Made by a program: the position numbers and the translations under genes. Positions 32,875-42,587 of a DNA stretch of 64,000 bases are shown here, piece after piece. The DNA is from Ereboglobus sp. PH5-10. GTDB taxonomy: Bacteria; Verrucomicrobiota; Verrucomicrobiia; Opitutales; Opitutaceae. The notes beneath the pieces were generated by a model. The model worked only from the letters and a program-made list of their open reading frames with translations, had not been told where the DNA came from and did no database searches. The stretch is taken from assembly GCF_029504735.1 (NCBI RefSeq), contig NZ_JAQFIP010000013.1, positions 16,068 through 80,067 on the forward strand, read 5' to 3'. The stretch's first letter is position 1; every line of letters begins with the position of its first letter.

Positions 32875-33061
32875 CCACTGAACAATTCCTAAAACAATGC
32901 CACCAATGCGCCGAACCTGAAAACAAGCCGCCGCAGATCATCATTTACGAAACGGACGACAAGATCGCCAAGGTCAGCGTCCGCCTCCCGGCGCCCCCAA
33001 ACATCATTTTTACACTGGCGGCGTCTGCCTCGGGTGATTCGAAAATGTTCAAAATTAAATA
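32875..33061 (+). pseudogene. RhuM-like N-terminal remnant
   Basis: One frame reads NKPPQIIIYETDDKIAKVSVRL (from about 32922), which resembles the start of RhuM/Fic-associated proteins (xIIIYxTxDGxxxIxVRL). It continues into unrelated sequence and stops at 33061. It has no start codon in frame nearby. A decayed fragment, next to the DUF1016 remnant. Confidence 0.4.
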
Positions 33062-33131
33062 GCCTTTTTTCGGCATATTTTGGTTTCCCTTCAGGGAAAA
33101 GTGTGCTTCCTTGCTGGCGTAACCACACACG

Positions 33132-33533
33132 ATGAAAAAACAAAACGTTCCCTCATCGGCCAGCGACAATAACAAGCTTATTGTTCGCGGAGTGCATCTC
33201 GACCTAACCGACGCTCTCAGGGCTTTCATTGAAAGCAAATGTGAAAGGCTCCTGCGTCACCAAGCCCGGATCATCCGAATACGCGTCGACTTGGAATACG
33301 ACAAGTTACGAAAAGGGAAACCCAAGTTTCTTGCGAAGGGGCTCATCGAAATTAGCGGTCCGGACATGGTTGTCACCATGGAAAGCGATGACGCCTACAA
33401 GGCCATTGATTTGATGTCGCAGAAGCTGGACCGCCTTCTGCGCGTGCGCGCCAGTGCCATGAAGAAAAAGAAACTTCACCCGCGCTCCGTTGATCTCGAG
33501 GCGGAACTACCCAAAGTGTCCGCGACAGCCTGA
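33132..33533 (+). CDS. hpf: Ribosome hibernation-promoting factor, short form
   Basis: 133 residues. One S30AE/RaiA domain (about 16-112) has LIVRGVHLDLTDALRAFIESK and ESDDAYKAIDLMSQKLDRLL. It lacks the C-terminal dimerisation domain of long HPF. Binds the 30S subunit in stationary phase and promotes inactive ribosomes. Followed by a strong hairpin terminator. Confidence 0.88.
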   Translation: MKKQNVPSSASDNNKLIVRGVHLDLTDALRAFIESKCERLLRHQARIIRIRVDLEYDKLRKGKPKFLAKGLIEISGPDMVVTMESDDAYKAIDLMSQKLDRLLRVRASAMKKKKLHPRSVDLEAELPKVSATA

Positions 33534-33561
33534 GCCATCGTAAAGCCAATCAACAATAACC

Positions 33562-33596
33562 GAAAAAGCCGGATTCCTCGCGGGTCCGGCTTTTTC
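33562..33596 (+). terminator. Terminator after hpf
   Basis: Perfect 12-bp stem, GAAAAAGCCGGA and TCCGGCTTTTTC, around an 11-bp loop, with a T-run inside the second arm. It lies 28 bp after the hpf stop. Confidence 0.85.
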
Positions 33597-33688
33597 ATGC
33601 GCGGCCCCCTCGTCATGCGATTTTTCTTTGCGCGATTTCCTTCTTGGTTTTGCACCGGCAGGCGGCCAAGTTAGACATCCTACAAATC

Positions 33689-35059
33689 ATGAAAATCTGC
33701 TGCATTGGAGCTGGATATGTTGGAGGCCCCACAATGGCCATGATCGCGCTTAAGGCGCCCGATATTCGCGTGACCGTCGTGGACATGAACGCGGCGCGCA
33801 TCAATGCGTGGAATTCCGACGCCCTGCCCGTCTATGAACCGGGACTCGACGACATCGTGAAACAATGCCGGGGACGCAACTTGTTCTTCTCCACCGATGT
33901 CGCCGGAAACATCCGCGAGGCCGACATTATTTTTGTCTCGGTCAACACTCCCACAAAAACCTATGGCGTGGGCGCCGGACGAGCGGCGGATTTGCGCTAC
34001 GTGGAGTCCGTGGCGCGGACAATCGCCGAGGTCGCCGAAGGCTCCAAGATCATCGTCGAAAAATCCACCATCCCGGTCAAAACCGCCGAGACAATCAAAA
34101 CGATCCTCGCGGCCAATACGAACGGGCTGAAGTTTTCCGTGCTTTCCAACCCCGAGTTCCTCGCCGAGGGCACGGCCGTCAACGACTTGATCGCGCCCGA
34201 CCGCGTGCTCATCGGCGGCGAACGCACGCCGGAGGGCGAGCAAGCCGTGCAAATGCTCGCCGGCATCTACGCCCGCTGGGTGCCGCGCGAGCGCATCATC
34301 ACCACAAACCTCTGGTCGTCCGAGCTTTCAAAACTCGTTGCCAATGCCTTTCTCGCGCAGCGCATCTCGTCGATCAACTCGATTTCGGCGCTTTGCGAGG
34401 CGACCGGCGCGGATGTGGACGAGGTTGCGCATGCCATCGGTTGTGATTCGCGCATCGGGCCGAAGTTCTTGAAAGCCTCGGTCGGTTTCGGCGGTTCGTG
34501 TTTTCAAAAGGACATCCTGAACCTTGTTTATCTTTGCGAAAAATTCGGACTGCCCGAGGTCGCCGAATACTGGGAGCGAGTGATCAGCATGAACGACTAC
34601 CAGAAGTCGCGTTTTGCGCGGCGCATTGTGCACAGCCTTTTCAACACCGCGGCAGGCAAACGCATCGCTGTTCTCGGTTTCGCCTTCAAGAAGGACACCA
34701 ACGACACGCGCGAATCACCCGCGATTTACATTTGCCGCGACCTGCTTGCCGAGCAGGGCAACGTGGTCGTTTACGACCCGAAGGTGCCCGCGAGCGCCAT
34801 TTCGGAAACCGTGCTCGGCAAGGACGCCCCGCCCAACCCAAACCTGAGCGTGGCGGAAAACGCATACGAGGCGTGCCGGGGCGCGCACGCAATCGCCGTG
34901 CTGACCGAATGGGACGAGTTCAAGACGCTGGATTTCCAAAAAATCTACGACACCATGCCCAAGCCCGCGCTGATCTTTGACGGACGCAACGTCCTCGACC
35001 TGGCAAAGCTCAAGGTCATCGGTTTTCAAGCACACGGCATCGGCCGGTCGTTTGAATGA
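33689..35059 (+). CDS. ugd: UDP-glucose 6-dehydrogenase, animal-type
   Basis: Oxidises UDP-glucose to UDP-glucuronate with NAD. The start at [18 protein letters not shown] is chosen over 33644 because it opens on the Rossmann motif GAGYVGG. NAD-binding domain, then [30 protein letters not shown], catalytic Cys in [11 protein letters not shown], and [18 protein letters not shown]. The sequence is strikingly like animal UGDH ([33 protein letters not shown]) rather than the common bacterial type. About 456 residues. Supplies precursors for surface polysaccharide. Confidence 0.93.
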   Translation: MKICCIGAGYVGGPTMAMIALKAPDIRVTVVDMNAARINAWNSDALPVYEPGLDDIVKQCRGRNLFFSTDVAGNIREADIIFVSVNTPTKTYGVGAGRAADLRYVESVARTIAEVAEGSKIIVEKSTIPVKTAETIKTILAANTNGLKFSVLSNPEFLAEGTAVNDLIAPDRVLIGGERTPEGEQAVQMLAGIYARWVPRERIITTNLWSSELSKLVANAFLAQRISSINSISALCEATGADVDEVAHAIGCDSRIGPKFLKASVGFGGSCFQKDILNLVYLCEKFGLPEVAEYWERVISMNDYQKSRFARRIVHSLFNTAAGKRIAVLGFAFKKDTNDTRESPAIYICRDLLAEQGNVVVYDPKVPASAISETVLGKDAPPNPNLSVAENAYEACRGAHAIAVLTEWDEFKTLDFQKIYDTMPKPALIFDGRNVLDLAKLKVIGFQAHGIGRSFE

Positions 35060-35073
35060 GATTTGCCCAAACA

Positions 35074-35100
35074 AAAAAGGCCGCGTCACGCGGCCTTTTT
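35074..35100. terminator. Bidirectional terminator between ugd and dps
   Basis: Perfect 12-bp stem (AAAAAGGCCGCG and CGCGGCCTTTTT) with a TCA loop between the converging genes. T-runs occur on both strands, so it can serve both. Confidence 0.9.
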
Positions 35101-35124
35101 GGATTCCTGGGGATGCGAGACTGA

Positions 35125-35616
35125 TCAGCGCGTGTGCGCCTCGATAAACCAAAGCGATTTGTCGAGGGCGTTTGAAACGCCGGTCAGCAAATCCGACGTG
35201 CCGGCGTCACCGGCGTCGGCGGTGGCGTCAACCTTCTTGCGCACGGATTTCGCGCACACGGCGTATTGGGCGGCGAGCGCCTTCGCGTAGGCGAGCGGGT
35301 CGGAATTCGCCGCCTTGTCGGACACCTTGAACTCGGACAAGCCGGAGTTTTTGGCGACCATGCGCACGGTGCCTTCCGCCACGCCGCCAAGCTGCACGAT
35401 GCGCTCGGCGAGGGCGTCGATCGGCTCCTCAACCGCCGCGGCCACGTCGTCGAACAATTTGTGCAGCGTGTAAAAATACGGGCCGCGCACATTCCAGTGA
35501 GCCTGCTTGGTTTGAGAATAAAGATCACTCACATCGGCGAGGGTCTGGTTGAGCGCTTTGATTGAGAATGCGCGGGTTTTGGAGGGGATGTCATTCATGG
35601 TTGTTTGTTTTTTCAT
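35125..35616 (-). CDS. dps: Dps-family DNA-protecting ferritin-like protein
   Basis: 163 residues, full length. The ferroxidase-site pattern AHWNVRGPYFYTLHKLFDD...DALAERIVQLGG (about residues 39-77) is clear. It forms dodecamers that bind DNA and oxidise iron during starvation or oxidative stress. ATG codons at 35616 and six codons later are both possible. Monocistronic: a terminator lies downstream. Confidence 0.9.
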   Translation of the reverse strand: MKKQTTMNDIPSKTRAFSIKALNQTLADVSDLYSQTKQAHWNVRGPYFYTLHKLFDDVAAAVEEPIDALAERIVQLGGVAEGTVRMVAKNSGLSEFKVSDKAANSDPLAYAKALAAQYAVCAKSVRKKVDATADAGDAGTSDLLTGVSNALDKSLWFIEAHTR

Positions 35617-35740
35617 GGGAAAATTAATCTATTTATAGACAAAGCATATTTATGATAAACGCAACCCGCCGGGACAAAAAAGCGAATGCCCTGAGGGGAA
35701 TTCGCCTTTGTTTTACATTTCGCGCCGCGGCGCCACGGAG

Positions 35741-37024
35741 TTACCCGCCGCCAAGCGTTGAAATGAAGTAACCGGCGGCAACCGCCGTGCCGATCACACC
35801 GGCGACATTCGGCCCCATGGCGTGCATGAGCAGGTGGTTTTGCGCGTCGTATTTCTGCCCCTCAACCTGCGAGACCCGCGCGGCCATCGGCACCGCGGAC
35901 ACGCCCGCCGAGCCGATCAGCGGATTAATCGGGGTTTTCCTTGAAACCAAATTCATGAGCTTGGCGACGATCACGCCGCCCGCCGTGGAGCAGCAGAATG
36001 CCACGACACCCAGCAAAATGATGCCGATTGTCTGTCCGCGCAGGAAGCTCTCGGCGTTCATGGTGAGCCCCACGCTCGTGCCGAGAAAGATGGTGACGAC
36101 GTTGATGATTTCGTTTTGCGCGGATTTGACGAGGCGCTCCGTGACACCGCACTCGCGAAGGAAATTGCCGAGCATCAACATGCCGATCAACGGCGAGGCC
36201 GCCGGCACAAGCAGGATGCACACAATCATGACCACGACCGCGAATATGAGCTTTTCCAGCTTGGAAACCTTGCGGAGCGATTTCATGCGGATGCGACGCT
36301 CCTTCTGCGTCGTGAGCAGGCGCATGATCGGCGGCTGGATAAGCGGCACGAGCGACATGTAGGTGTAGGCCGCGACCGCGATCGCGCCGAGCAGATGCGG
36401 CGCGAGCTTGTTGGACACAAAGATCGAGGTCGGGCCGTCCGCCCCACCGATGATGGCGATTGACGCGGCCTCCTTGGATGTGAACAACCCCGACAGCGTC
36501 GCCGACATGAAGGTGAGAAAAAGGCCCAGTTGCGCCGCCGCGCCCAGAAGCAATGTTCGAGGCATGGCGATCAACGGCCCGAAATCGGTCATCGCACCCA
36601 CGCCCAAAAAGATGATCGGCGGGAAAAGTTCGAGTTTGATGCCTTGCGAGATAAAGTCGTAGAGGCCGCCCTCGATTCGCTCCACTTTGACGGTGCCGGT
36701 TGCCGCGGCGGGAGGCGTCACGGTTCCGTCGGGCGCCACTGTCATGGGCGGCGCGGTGTGATGCTCCAGCGTGCCCTCAATCTTGAATGTCGCCGTCTCA
36801 TAAACACCGTCCGAACGCATTTTCGCCGTGAGCACGCCTTCGGTCGGCAGGTTGGCGAGCAATGCGCCAAATGCGATCGGCACGAGTAAAAGCGGTTCAA
36901 ACTGTTTCGCCACGCCGAGGTAAAATAGCACGACAATCACCCCCCACATGATCACCATTTTCCAAGTGATGGCATGAAATCCGGTTGAGCTGAGATAATC
37001 CAAGAATCCTTGCAACAAATCCAT
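35741..37024 (-). CDS. oadB: Sodium-pumping decarboxylase beta subunit (OadB/GcdB type)
   Basis: Membrane subunit that couples decarboxylation of a carboxybiotin intermediate to sodium export. 427 residues with about ten membrane segments. Conserved [19 protein letters not shown] (near 180-200), [17 protein letters not shown] and [13 protein letters not shown]. There is an insertion rich in Thr/Pro (about 65-120) after the second helix. It follows the gamma subunit gene by 52 bp. No alpha or biotin-carrier gene is in the window. Confidence 0.9.
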   Translation of the reverse strand: MDLLQGFLDYLSSTGFHAITWKMVIMWGVIVVLFYLGVAKQFEPLLLVPIAFGALLANLPTEGVLTAKMRSDGVYETATFKIEGTLEHHTAPPMTVAPDGTVTPPAAATGTVKVERIEGGLYDFISQGIKLELFPPIIFLGVGAMTDFGPLIAMPRTLLLGAAAQLGLFLTFMSATLSGLFTSKEAASIAIIGGADGPTSIFVSNKLAPHLLGAIAVAAYTYMSLVPLIQPPIMRLLTTQKERRIRMKSLRKVSKLEKLIFAVVVMIVCILLVPAASPLIGMLMLGNFLRECGVTERLVKSAQNEIINVVTIFLGTSVGLTMNAESFLRGQTIGIILLGVVAFCCSTAGGVIVAKLMNLVSRKTPINPLIGSAGVSAVPMAARVSQVEGQKYDAQNHLLMHAMGPNVAGVIGTAVAAGYFISTLGGG

Positions 37025-37076
37025 GATATTTGAGTAGTTGATGTTACGTTGTTAAACTATTCACACACGCGCGCGA

Positions 37077-37484
37077 TCAACGCACTCTGTGTGACCTGAA
37101 AATATCCCGCCTGCCCTCGGCAGCCCACTCGTTGCCGTGCGCCGCCGCGTTGATGGTGAGCACGCGGTGTCGTCGCCCGGCAAGCGCGACGTGAATCGAT
37201 GCGGAAATCACAGCGATCACCTCGGGAGCAATCCCTTCCGCTTGGGCGGATGGGGAAGCCTCGACAGGCGCGCTCGCGGCGGCTGCGGAAGCGCGCGCCC
37301 CGGCTTTCTTTTTCTCAACAAGGGCGCCATGTCGTTTAAAAATGGCCCCGGTGATTTCAAACAATATCCAAAGCCCTCCAAGAACCATAAACACTATCAT
37401 CAATCCGTTAAATTGATAAACGAGTGTTTCAGCTACCGATGGTTTTTCAGGCAATACTCCCAACAGCAAGGGTGACAGTATCAT
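37077..37484 (-). CDS. oadG: Sodium-pumping decarboxylase gamma subunit (OadG)
   Basis: 135 residues: one membrane helix near 28-47 (GLMIVFMVLGGLWILFEITG), an Ala/Pro linker, and a C-terminal tail ending EWAAEGRRDIFRSHRVR, the conserved OadG tail that contacts the decarboxylase. It precedes oadB in one operon. The carboxyltransferase partner must be encoded elsewhere, so the substrate (oxaloacetate, methylmalonyl-CoA or other) cannot be read here. Confidence 0.85.
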   Translation of the reverse strand: MILSPLLLGVLPEKPSVAETLVYQFNGLMIVFMVLGGLWILFEITGAIFKRHGALVEKKKAGARASAAAASAPVEASPSAQAEGIAPEVIAVISASIHVALAGRRHRVLTINAAAHGNEWAAEGRRDIFRSHRVR

Positions 37485-37729
37485 AGCGTGTTTATTTTTG
37501 GGTTGCGTATCTGGTTGACGAAAAAAGCAAACACAGAAAAGCGGGGGGGACGAAAGTTGGGGAATATCGTCAAGGGTTTGGGAACTTGCGCAAGCAAAAG
37601 CGACGGCTTGATGGCAATTATATTCGTTTGCCGTTTACAAATTTTCACACGGAAACGACCCGCTATTTCAACGCGCCTGCAATAGGAGCCCGCGTTTGGC
37701 TCGCTCTATTAAATAAAATATTAAAAACA

Positions 37730-38413
37730 CTACACGTCAGCGGGACGCCCATTGTCATTCGGGCCAAACCCAAGAATCACCGGTGCCGCGCGCTTTGCCC
37801 ATTCTTCTGGTTTTTGATACGAAGCCGCGCCAGCGCCCAAGCTTTGCCGGAGCATGTCCGTGTCGATCACACCCGGATTCAACGAAACCGCGGCCATGCC
37901 CGCCGGAAGCTCCTCCGCCAGCGCCCGCGTAAGCCCCTCGACGGCCCATTTCGCCGCGCAATAAGGGGCGACCTCAGGCGACACCGACCTGCCCCACCCC
38001 GAACTGAAGTTCACAATCACGCCGCGCCCGGCCTTTATCATGTCCGGCGCGAACGCGCGGATGACGTTTGCCATGCCCTTCACATTCACGTCGAGCACCC
38101 TGGCAAAATCCTCGGGAGGAACCTTCCAAAGCGGCGCGGGTTTGTTCATGAAACCGGCGTTGTTAATGAGCAAATCCGGCGCGCCATGGATGCCGGTCAC
38201 ACGCTCGGCCCAAAGATCGACCTTGGCCGGCACGGAAACATCCACCGCCGAAAAGTCATGCGGCGAGGAATGCGTGAAACGCAAATCAAGAATCCCGTCA
38301 GCCCCGCGTCCGCACCCGATGAGCGTGTGTCCGAGCCGGATGAACTCCTCCGCAAGCGCCCGACCAAGCCCGCGTGTAACGCCTGTGACAACGATCTTTT
38401 TTGCATTATTCAT
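37730..38413 (-). CDS. Short-chain dehydrogenase/reductase
   Basis: 227 residues, classical SDR. Cofactor motif TGVTRGLGRALAEEF (TGxxxGxG), NNAGFMNKP, a catalytic Ser in NFSSGWGRS and YCAAKWAVEGL (Tyr-x3-Lys) are all present. Cytoplasmic NAD(P)-dependent oxidoreductase; substrate unknown. It lies 69 bp downstream of the ACP phosphodiesterase gene on the same strand, so the two may form an operon. The gap between this gene and oadG (245 bp) holds nothing I recognise. Confidence 0.88.
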   Translation of the reverse strand: MNNAKKIVVTGVTRGLGRALAEEFIRLGHTLIGCGRGADGILDLRFTHSSPHDFSAVDVSVPAKVDLWAERVTGIHGAPDLLINNAGFMNKPAPLWKVPPEDFARVLDVNVKGMANVIRAFAPDMIKAGRGVIVNFSSGWGRSVSPEVAPYCAAKWAVEGLTRALAEELPAGMAAVSLNPGVIDTDMLRQSLGAGAASYQKPEEWAKRAAPVILGFGPNDNGRPADV

Positions 38414-38482
38414 GAGATATATAATCCGTGCCGTTTATTTATGCCGAGAGGGTTTCCAAAACATGCGTTCCTGCTGTTTTAA

Positions 38483-39094
38483 TCACAACAGCATCGATTC
38501 GGGAAACTCCATTTCGGAAACATGCCTAACCAATTGGGGAAAAAACTCGGCGAAGTCATTCGAAAACGCCTCGCGTGCGCGCTCAAAAACGGGCATCGCC
38601 ACGGACAGGTCGACGGGCCTCCGCAAACGCGCGCCCATGCGTTGCAATGCGAGGCGGATTTTCCCGGCGTCGCGATAGGAAACCAGCCAGTCATGCTCGC
38701 ACATGAGGCGCAGGCGCGAACGGGCGGCCCCGGGCAGTTCGTGCTCGCGCGCCCTTATCCCGTCATAAATCTGCGCGGCAAAATCCGGCAGCGGCACGGA
38801 AGGCGAATATTTCGCCCAGAAACAATCCTGCGCGAGCAGATGATCGTAAAGCATGTCCGTGAGCACGCCGCCCATGTGCCGCAATTCCCGCACGCCCGCG
38901 AACCGCGAAATGCTCCGGTGCACGACCGCGTGCGAATCCGTGAAATCGTCAATCGCGTGATGGCACGCCGCCCCGCGCCTGTATTCGATGTCCATGCCCG
39001 ATATCAAGGCCGGACCGACGATATCAGGAAGCACGTTGCCAATGCGAAAACGCGGCGACGGTTCCGAAAGCAAAAAATGAGCGAGCCAGTTCAT
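38483..39094 (-). CDS. acpH: Acyl carrier protein phosphodiesterase
   Basis: 203 residues. The AcpH (DUF479) pattern is clear: MNWLAHFLLSEPSPRFRIGNVLPD, then HHAIDDFTDSHAVVHRSISRF and DMLYDHLLAQDCFW, with conserved His/Asp of an HD-like metal site. Removes the phosphopantetheine group from acyl carrier protein. Full length. The next upstream gene on this strand ends 128 bp away. Confidence 0.88.
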   Translation of the reverse strand: MNWLAHFLLSEPSPRFRIGNVLPDIVGPALISGMDIEYRRGAACHHAIDDFTDSHAVVHRSISRFAGVRELRHMGGVLTDMLYDHLLAQDCFWAKYSPSVPLPDFAAQIYDGIRAREHELPGAARSRLRLMCEHDWLVSYRDAGKIRLALQRMGARLRRPVDLSVAMPVFERAREAFSNDFAEFFPQLVRHVSEMEFPESMLL

Positions 39095-39221
39095 GCGCGA
39101 AACGGGGTTTCGTTAATGCAAAATCGTCCGGGTTTCATTCATGCGAACGCAACTGCCAAAACCATGTTGCTGCAAATCACAAAATCCCAAGTTGCACGGC
39201 GCGGCACTTTCGCGGCCCGGC

Positions 39222-41621
39222 TCAACGCGTCGGGGAATCATTCGAGCGGCCGTCCGGCGTGTGCAAACCAGCCCCTGCTCCGGGGCTCGCGGCGAGACGC
39301 TCGAGCTGCTCGCGCGCCGGCGCAAAACCGGGGGCGATTCGCAGCGCGGCTCTTTCCGCGGCGACGGCCTCCGCAATGCGCCCAAGCGCCGCAAGCGCGA
39401 CGGCGTAATTATGATGCGCGGAAGCCGCTTGTGGATCAAGGCGCAGCGACGCCTCAAAGTGCGCGATGGACTCCCCCGCGCGACCAGTGTTAAACAACGC
39501 CACGGCGAGGTTGTGATGGCAGCCGGCGGTCGGCTGGCGCGCAAGCGCCTGCTCAAAATGCGAAACCGCCTCCGCCGGCCTTCCGGAAAGCATGAGGGCG
39601 GTGCCGAGTCCGAAATGCGAGGCGCCCGCGTCGGGGGATATCGGGATCGACGCCTCAAAATAAGGAACCGCCTCCCCGTGCCGCCCAAGCGCGAGCAAAT
39701 AGCGCGCCACATTGTCAACCGCGGCCCAGAGACTCGGGTCGAGCCCGGCGGCGAGTTTGTAGCAGCGCAACGCCTCGTCCGTGTCGGTCCCGCGCGCCGA
39801 AAAGACATTGCCGCGATTGTTCCACGCCGTGGCGAATTTCGGGTCAACGGCCACGGCCTTGTCGAGCATGGCAAGCGCCTCGTCATAACGCCCGAGGCTG
39901 CAAAGCACATTGCCATAATTGCTGAGCGCCGCCGTGCAATCGGAACGGATTTTAAGGGCCGCGATAAAATCGTCCGTCGCCTCATCCAGGCGCCCCAGGC
40001 AAAAAAGCGAATACCCGCGATTGGCGAGCGCGATCTCAGAGCCATGCTCCCGAAACCCCAGCGCCTTGTCATAATAGGCAAGCGCCTCCTGGTGTCGCTC
40101 GAGCTTGGCCAGCGCATAACCGTAATTATTGTAGGCTTGGGCAAAGTTGGGATTGAGCTCGATGGCTCTGCGGCAATGAGCCAGCGCCCGCTCCGGCATG
40201 TTTTTTTCCGCATAGAGATTGCCAAGGTTGTTGTGAGCGCGCGCATTGCCGGGAACCCCGGCCACAACATCCCGCCACAGGCTCAACTGGTCGCGATAAA
40301 CCGCGTTGCGCTGGAATGTGGCAACCGCAAGCGCCGCCGCCGCCGCAATCAACAGCCATTGCGAACGCCGCCCCGCAACCAACCACGCCGCGACGGCAAT
40401 CGCGCTCACAGTCGCGGCCAGGGGCAGATACATGCGATGCTCGGCCATGGTTTGCGTGGCCACCGGAATCACGCTCGACGAGGGCGCGAGCACCGCGAAA
40501 AACAAAAACCCGGGAAACCCCAACGCCGGCTTCCGGATAAGCGCCCACACCGTCGCCCCACCCAACGCAACCAACAGCAACGCCTGCGGCCAGACACTCG
40601 AAACGCGCGCAACCACGCCGGAACCATAATCAAAAACCTGCCCGCGCGGCCAGACAACGAGGCGCAGGTAATGGGGAATCGCCTTGATTTGCGTGAGCGC
40701 GTAAGTCCACACCGTGGTTTCCGTGCCGAAGCCCGCGGTTCCCCCGCGCCCGCCCGCGCGCCAAACCAGCCAGCCGAGCAGCAACAGTGTGGACGCCAGC
40801 AGCGCATGGTAAACTTTCCGGCGCTTCCAAGCCTCCCGGAACGAACCGGCGGCAAACGTCCGGTCATAAAGAAAAACCATGAGCGGCGCGGAAACCATCA
40901 CCTCCTTGGACGCCATGCCGAGCAGGCACGCGGCGACGGAAAGCGCGAGCCAAAATGTCCGCGCGCCCGCGGAATCCACGCCGCGCACAAAACAATACAG
41001 CGTGAGGATGTAGAACAACGCCATCAACGACTCGGCGCGTTGCACGATGTAAGTGACCGATTCGGTTTGCAGCGGGTGCAACAGCCAAAGCGCGGCAATG
41101 ACAAACGCGACAAGCGTGGATGAGTCCCCGCCAAAATACGCGCGCAACACGGGCCGCAACAACGTGCGCCGCGCCAAGCCGAATAGCGACAGCCCCGCGG
41201 CAACATGGATGAGGAGATTGCCGAGATGATAGCTCCAAACCTCCTTCCCGCTGATCCTATAATTGATGGCAAAACTAAAGTTCAGCAGAGGCCGCCCCGA
41301 AACCGTTTCGCCAAAAGTGTTGGGCGGCGAAAATGCCGTGCTCAATTGCCGGATGCTTTCATTGCGTGAAATCGACCAGATGTCATCAAAGATAAACTCT
41401 CCCGAAAACGAGTTGTGATACGCCGCCGCCGTGGCCAACACGAGCGCAAGCACAGCCACCCAAATCCGCCGGCGGTGAGCCGGCGAGCGGGCTTGGGAGG
41501 CGGCGGTGGTGTCATGGATATTCGTCACAGGGCAATTCGACGGAAAAGCACTCCGGTATTTTTCGCAAATAAGCGAAACCAACACTTCTCCAACAATGCG
41601 ACATGACAAATATAAAAGCAT
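39222..41621 (-). CDS. TMTC-like membrane protein with TPR repeats
   Basis: 799 residues from the ATG at 41621, which has GGAGGG about 8 bp upstream; the frame is open further to 41732. The N-terminal half has about ten membrane segments with FDDIWSISRNESIRQLS and YRPLLN-like GRPLLNFSFAINYRI, the pattern of bacterial TMTC-like/O-mannosyltransferase-related proteins. From about residue 450 to the end there are some nine TPR repeats (NNLGNLYAEKNMPERALAHCRRAIELNP type). Probable inner-membrane glycosyltransferase-like protein with a periplasmic or cytosolic TPR scaffold; activity not shown. Confidence 0.75.
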   Translation of the reverse strand: MLLYLSCRIVGEVLVSLICEKYRSAFPSNCPVTNIHDTTAASQARSPAHRRRIWVAVLALVLATAAAYHNSFSGEFIFDDIWSISRNESIRQLSTAFSPPNTFGETVSGRPLLNFSFAINYRISGKEVWSYHLGNLLIHVAAGLSLFGLARRTLLRPVLRAYFGGDSSTLVAFVIAALWLLHPLQTESVTYIVQRAESLMALFYILTLYCFVRGVDSAGARTFWLALSVAACLLGMASKEVMVSAPLMVFLYDRTFAAGSFREAWKRRKVYHALLASTLLLLGWLVWRAGGRGGTAGFGTETTVWTYALTQIKAIPHYLRLVVWPRGQVFDYGSGVVARVSSVWPQALLLVALGGATVWALIRKPALGFPGFLFFAVLAPSSSVIPVATQTMAEHRMYLPLAATVSAIAVAAWLVAGRRSQWLLIAAAAALAVATFQRNAVYRDQLSLWRDVVAGVPGNARAHNNLGNLYAEKNMPERALAHCRRAIELNPNFAQAYNNYGYALAKLERHQEALAYYDKALGFREHGSEIALANRGYSLFCLGRLDEATDDFIAALKIRSDCTAALSNYGNVLCSLGRYDEALAMLDKAVAVDPKFATAWNNRGNVFSARGTDTDEALRCYKLAAGLDPSLWAAVDNVARYLLALGRHGEAVPYFEASIPISPDAGASHFGLGTALMLSGRPAEAVSHFEQALARQPTAGCHHNLAVALFNTGRAGESIAHFEASLRLDPQAASAHHNYAVALAALGRIAEAVAAERAALRIAPGFAPAREQLERLAASPGAGAGLHTPDGRSNDSPTR

Positions 41622-41736
41622 TTCGCGCCCTCCACGCTGGCGGAGCCCCGCATTGAGCTTTTCGAAAATTTTTCGATTTACAAGGAACCTCGCGCACCTA
41701 GCGTCAGGTTCCTGCGCACATGCGCAAACCATCCGG

Positions 41737-41824
41737 GCCAGGATGGCGGAATTGGCAGACGCAGCGGACTCAAAATCCGCCGCCCCCTAAAGGCTTGCGG
41801 GTTCGACCCCCGCTCCTGGCACCA
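41737..41824 (+). tRNA. tRNA-Leu (anticodon CAA)
   Basis: Acceptor GCCAGGA pairs with TCCTGGC, discriminator A, CCA encoded. Anticodon arm GCGGA-CTCAAAA-TCCGC gives CAA. Long variable arm (class II) and GGTTCGACC T-loop. Confidence 0.95.
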
Positions 41825-41861
41825 TGATTAACGCACGCCCCCCCGCTGATTGTGCCCCTGA

Positions 41862-42587
41862 TTATCGCTTGAACTCGATCACCGTCATTTCGGTTGCGTC
41901 GAGATCATGCGCGCCGGCTGCGGGGACGTGGAGGAGCGATGCGTTTATCGGCTTGTTTTCCAAGCGGGTAAACCTGGCGATTATGTCCTCGGTGGACACT
42001 TTGCGAAGGGGGCGCAGTTGCACGTCCTTTGTCCATGCGAACACGGAGTCCTCAATAAGCGGCGCGTTGTTTTGTTCCGCCGAAAAACTGGTGACCACCG
42101 GAAGGCGGAAACGCTTGGGTTGCGGTTGCACGGGGATCGCCGCGGGCGCGGGTGTTTTCCGGACGGGTTCTGCAATCACGGCGGCGACGGCCACCGATGG
42201 TTGTGATTCGGAGGCAAGCGCGGGCTGGGTATGCGAGGGGGCCGCGCGGTTAATAAGGAAGACCGCCGCGCACGCGGCCATTGCCGTGGCCAGGCCGCCG
42301 ATGGCGAACGGGTTGCGCCACCACGAGAAGCGCGCGCGAACGGGCGCGTGTGTGATTTTGCGATTTGCGCTAGCAAGAGCCCGGGCGAGGCGGGGCGTGG
42401 CGGGGGCGTGGGCGCGCTCGGCCTCGAAGAGCTGCGAGCAGGCTTTTTGCATGCGGCAATACTGCAAGTAGGTGCGCTGGCGCGCGGGATTGGCGTGAAG
42501 CTCGGCTTCCAGTTCGCGGGCTTCATCGGGGGTAATCTGGTGATCAACACAGAGGTTGAGCAGTTCGATAAATCGTTTGTCTTTCAT
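41862..42587 (-). CDS. Anti-sigma factor (membrane)
   Basis: 241 residues. The N-terminal helical cytoplasmic region (MKDKRFIELLNLCVDHQITPDEARELEAEL..., about 1-80) is typical of anti-sigma proteins of this phylum. One membrane helix lies at about 93-112 (IGGLATAMAACAAVFLI), followed by a Pro-rich extracytoplasmic part. No HxxxCxxC zinc motif. Its start overlaps the stop of the ECF sigma gene by 4 bp. It would sequester the sigma factor at the membrane; the releasing signal is unknown. Confidence 0.75.
   Translation of the reverse strand: MKDKRFIELLNLCVDHQITPDEARELEAELHANPARQRTYLQYCRMQKACSQLFEAERAHAPATPRLARALASANRKITHAPVRARFSWWRNPFAIGGLATAMAACAAVFLINRAAPSHTQPALASESQPSVAVAAVIAEPVRKTPAPAAIPVQPQPKRFRLPVVTSFSAEQNNAPLIEDSVFAWTKDVQLRPLRKVSTEDIIARFTRLENKPINASLLHVPAAGAHDLDATEMTVIEFKR

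Noticed and set aside
39141..41123. 660-codon plus-strand frame opposite the TMTC-like gene
   Set aside because: Arg/His/Pro-rich translation typical of an antisense shadow; the minus-strand TPR protein is clearly real.
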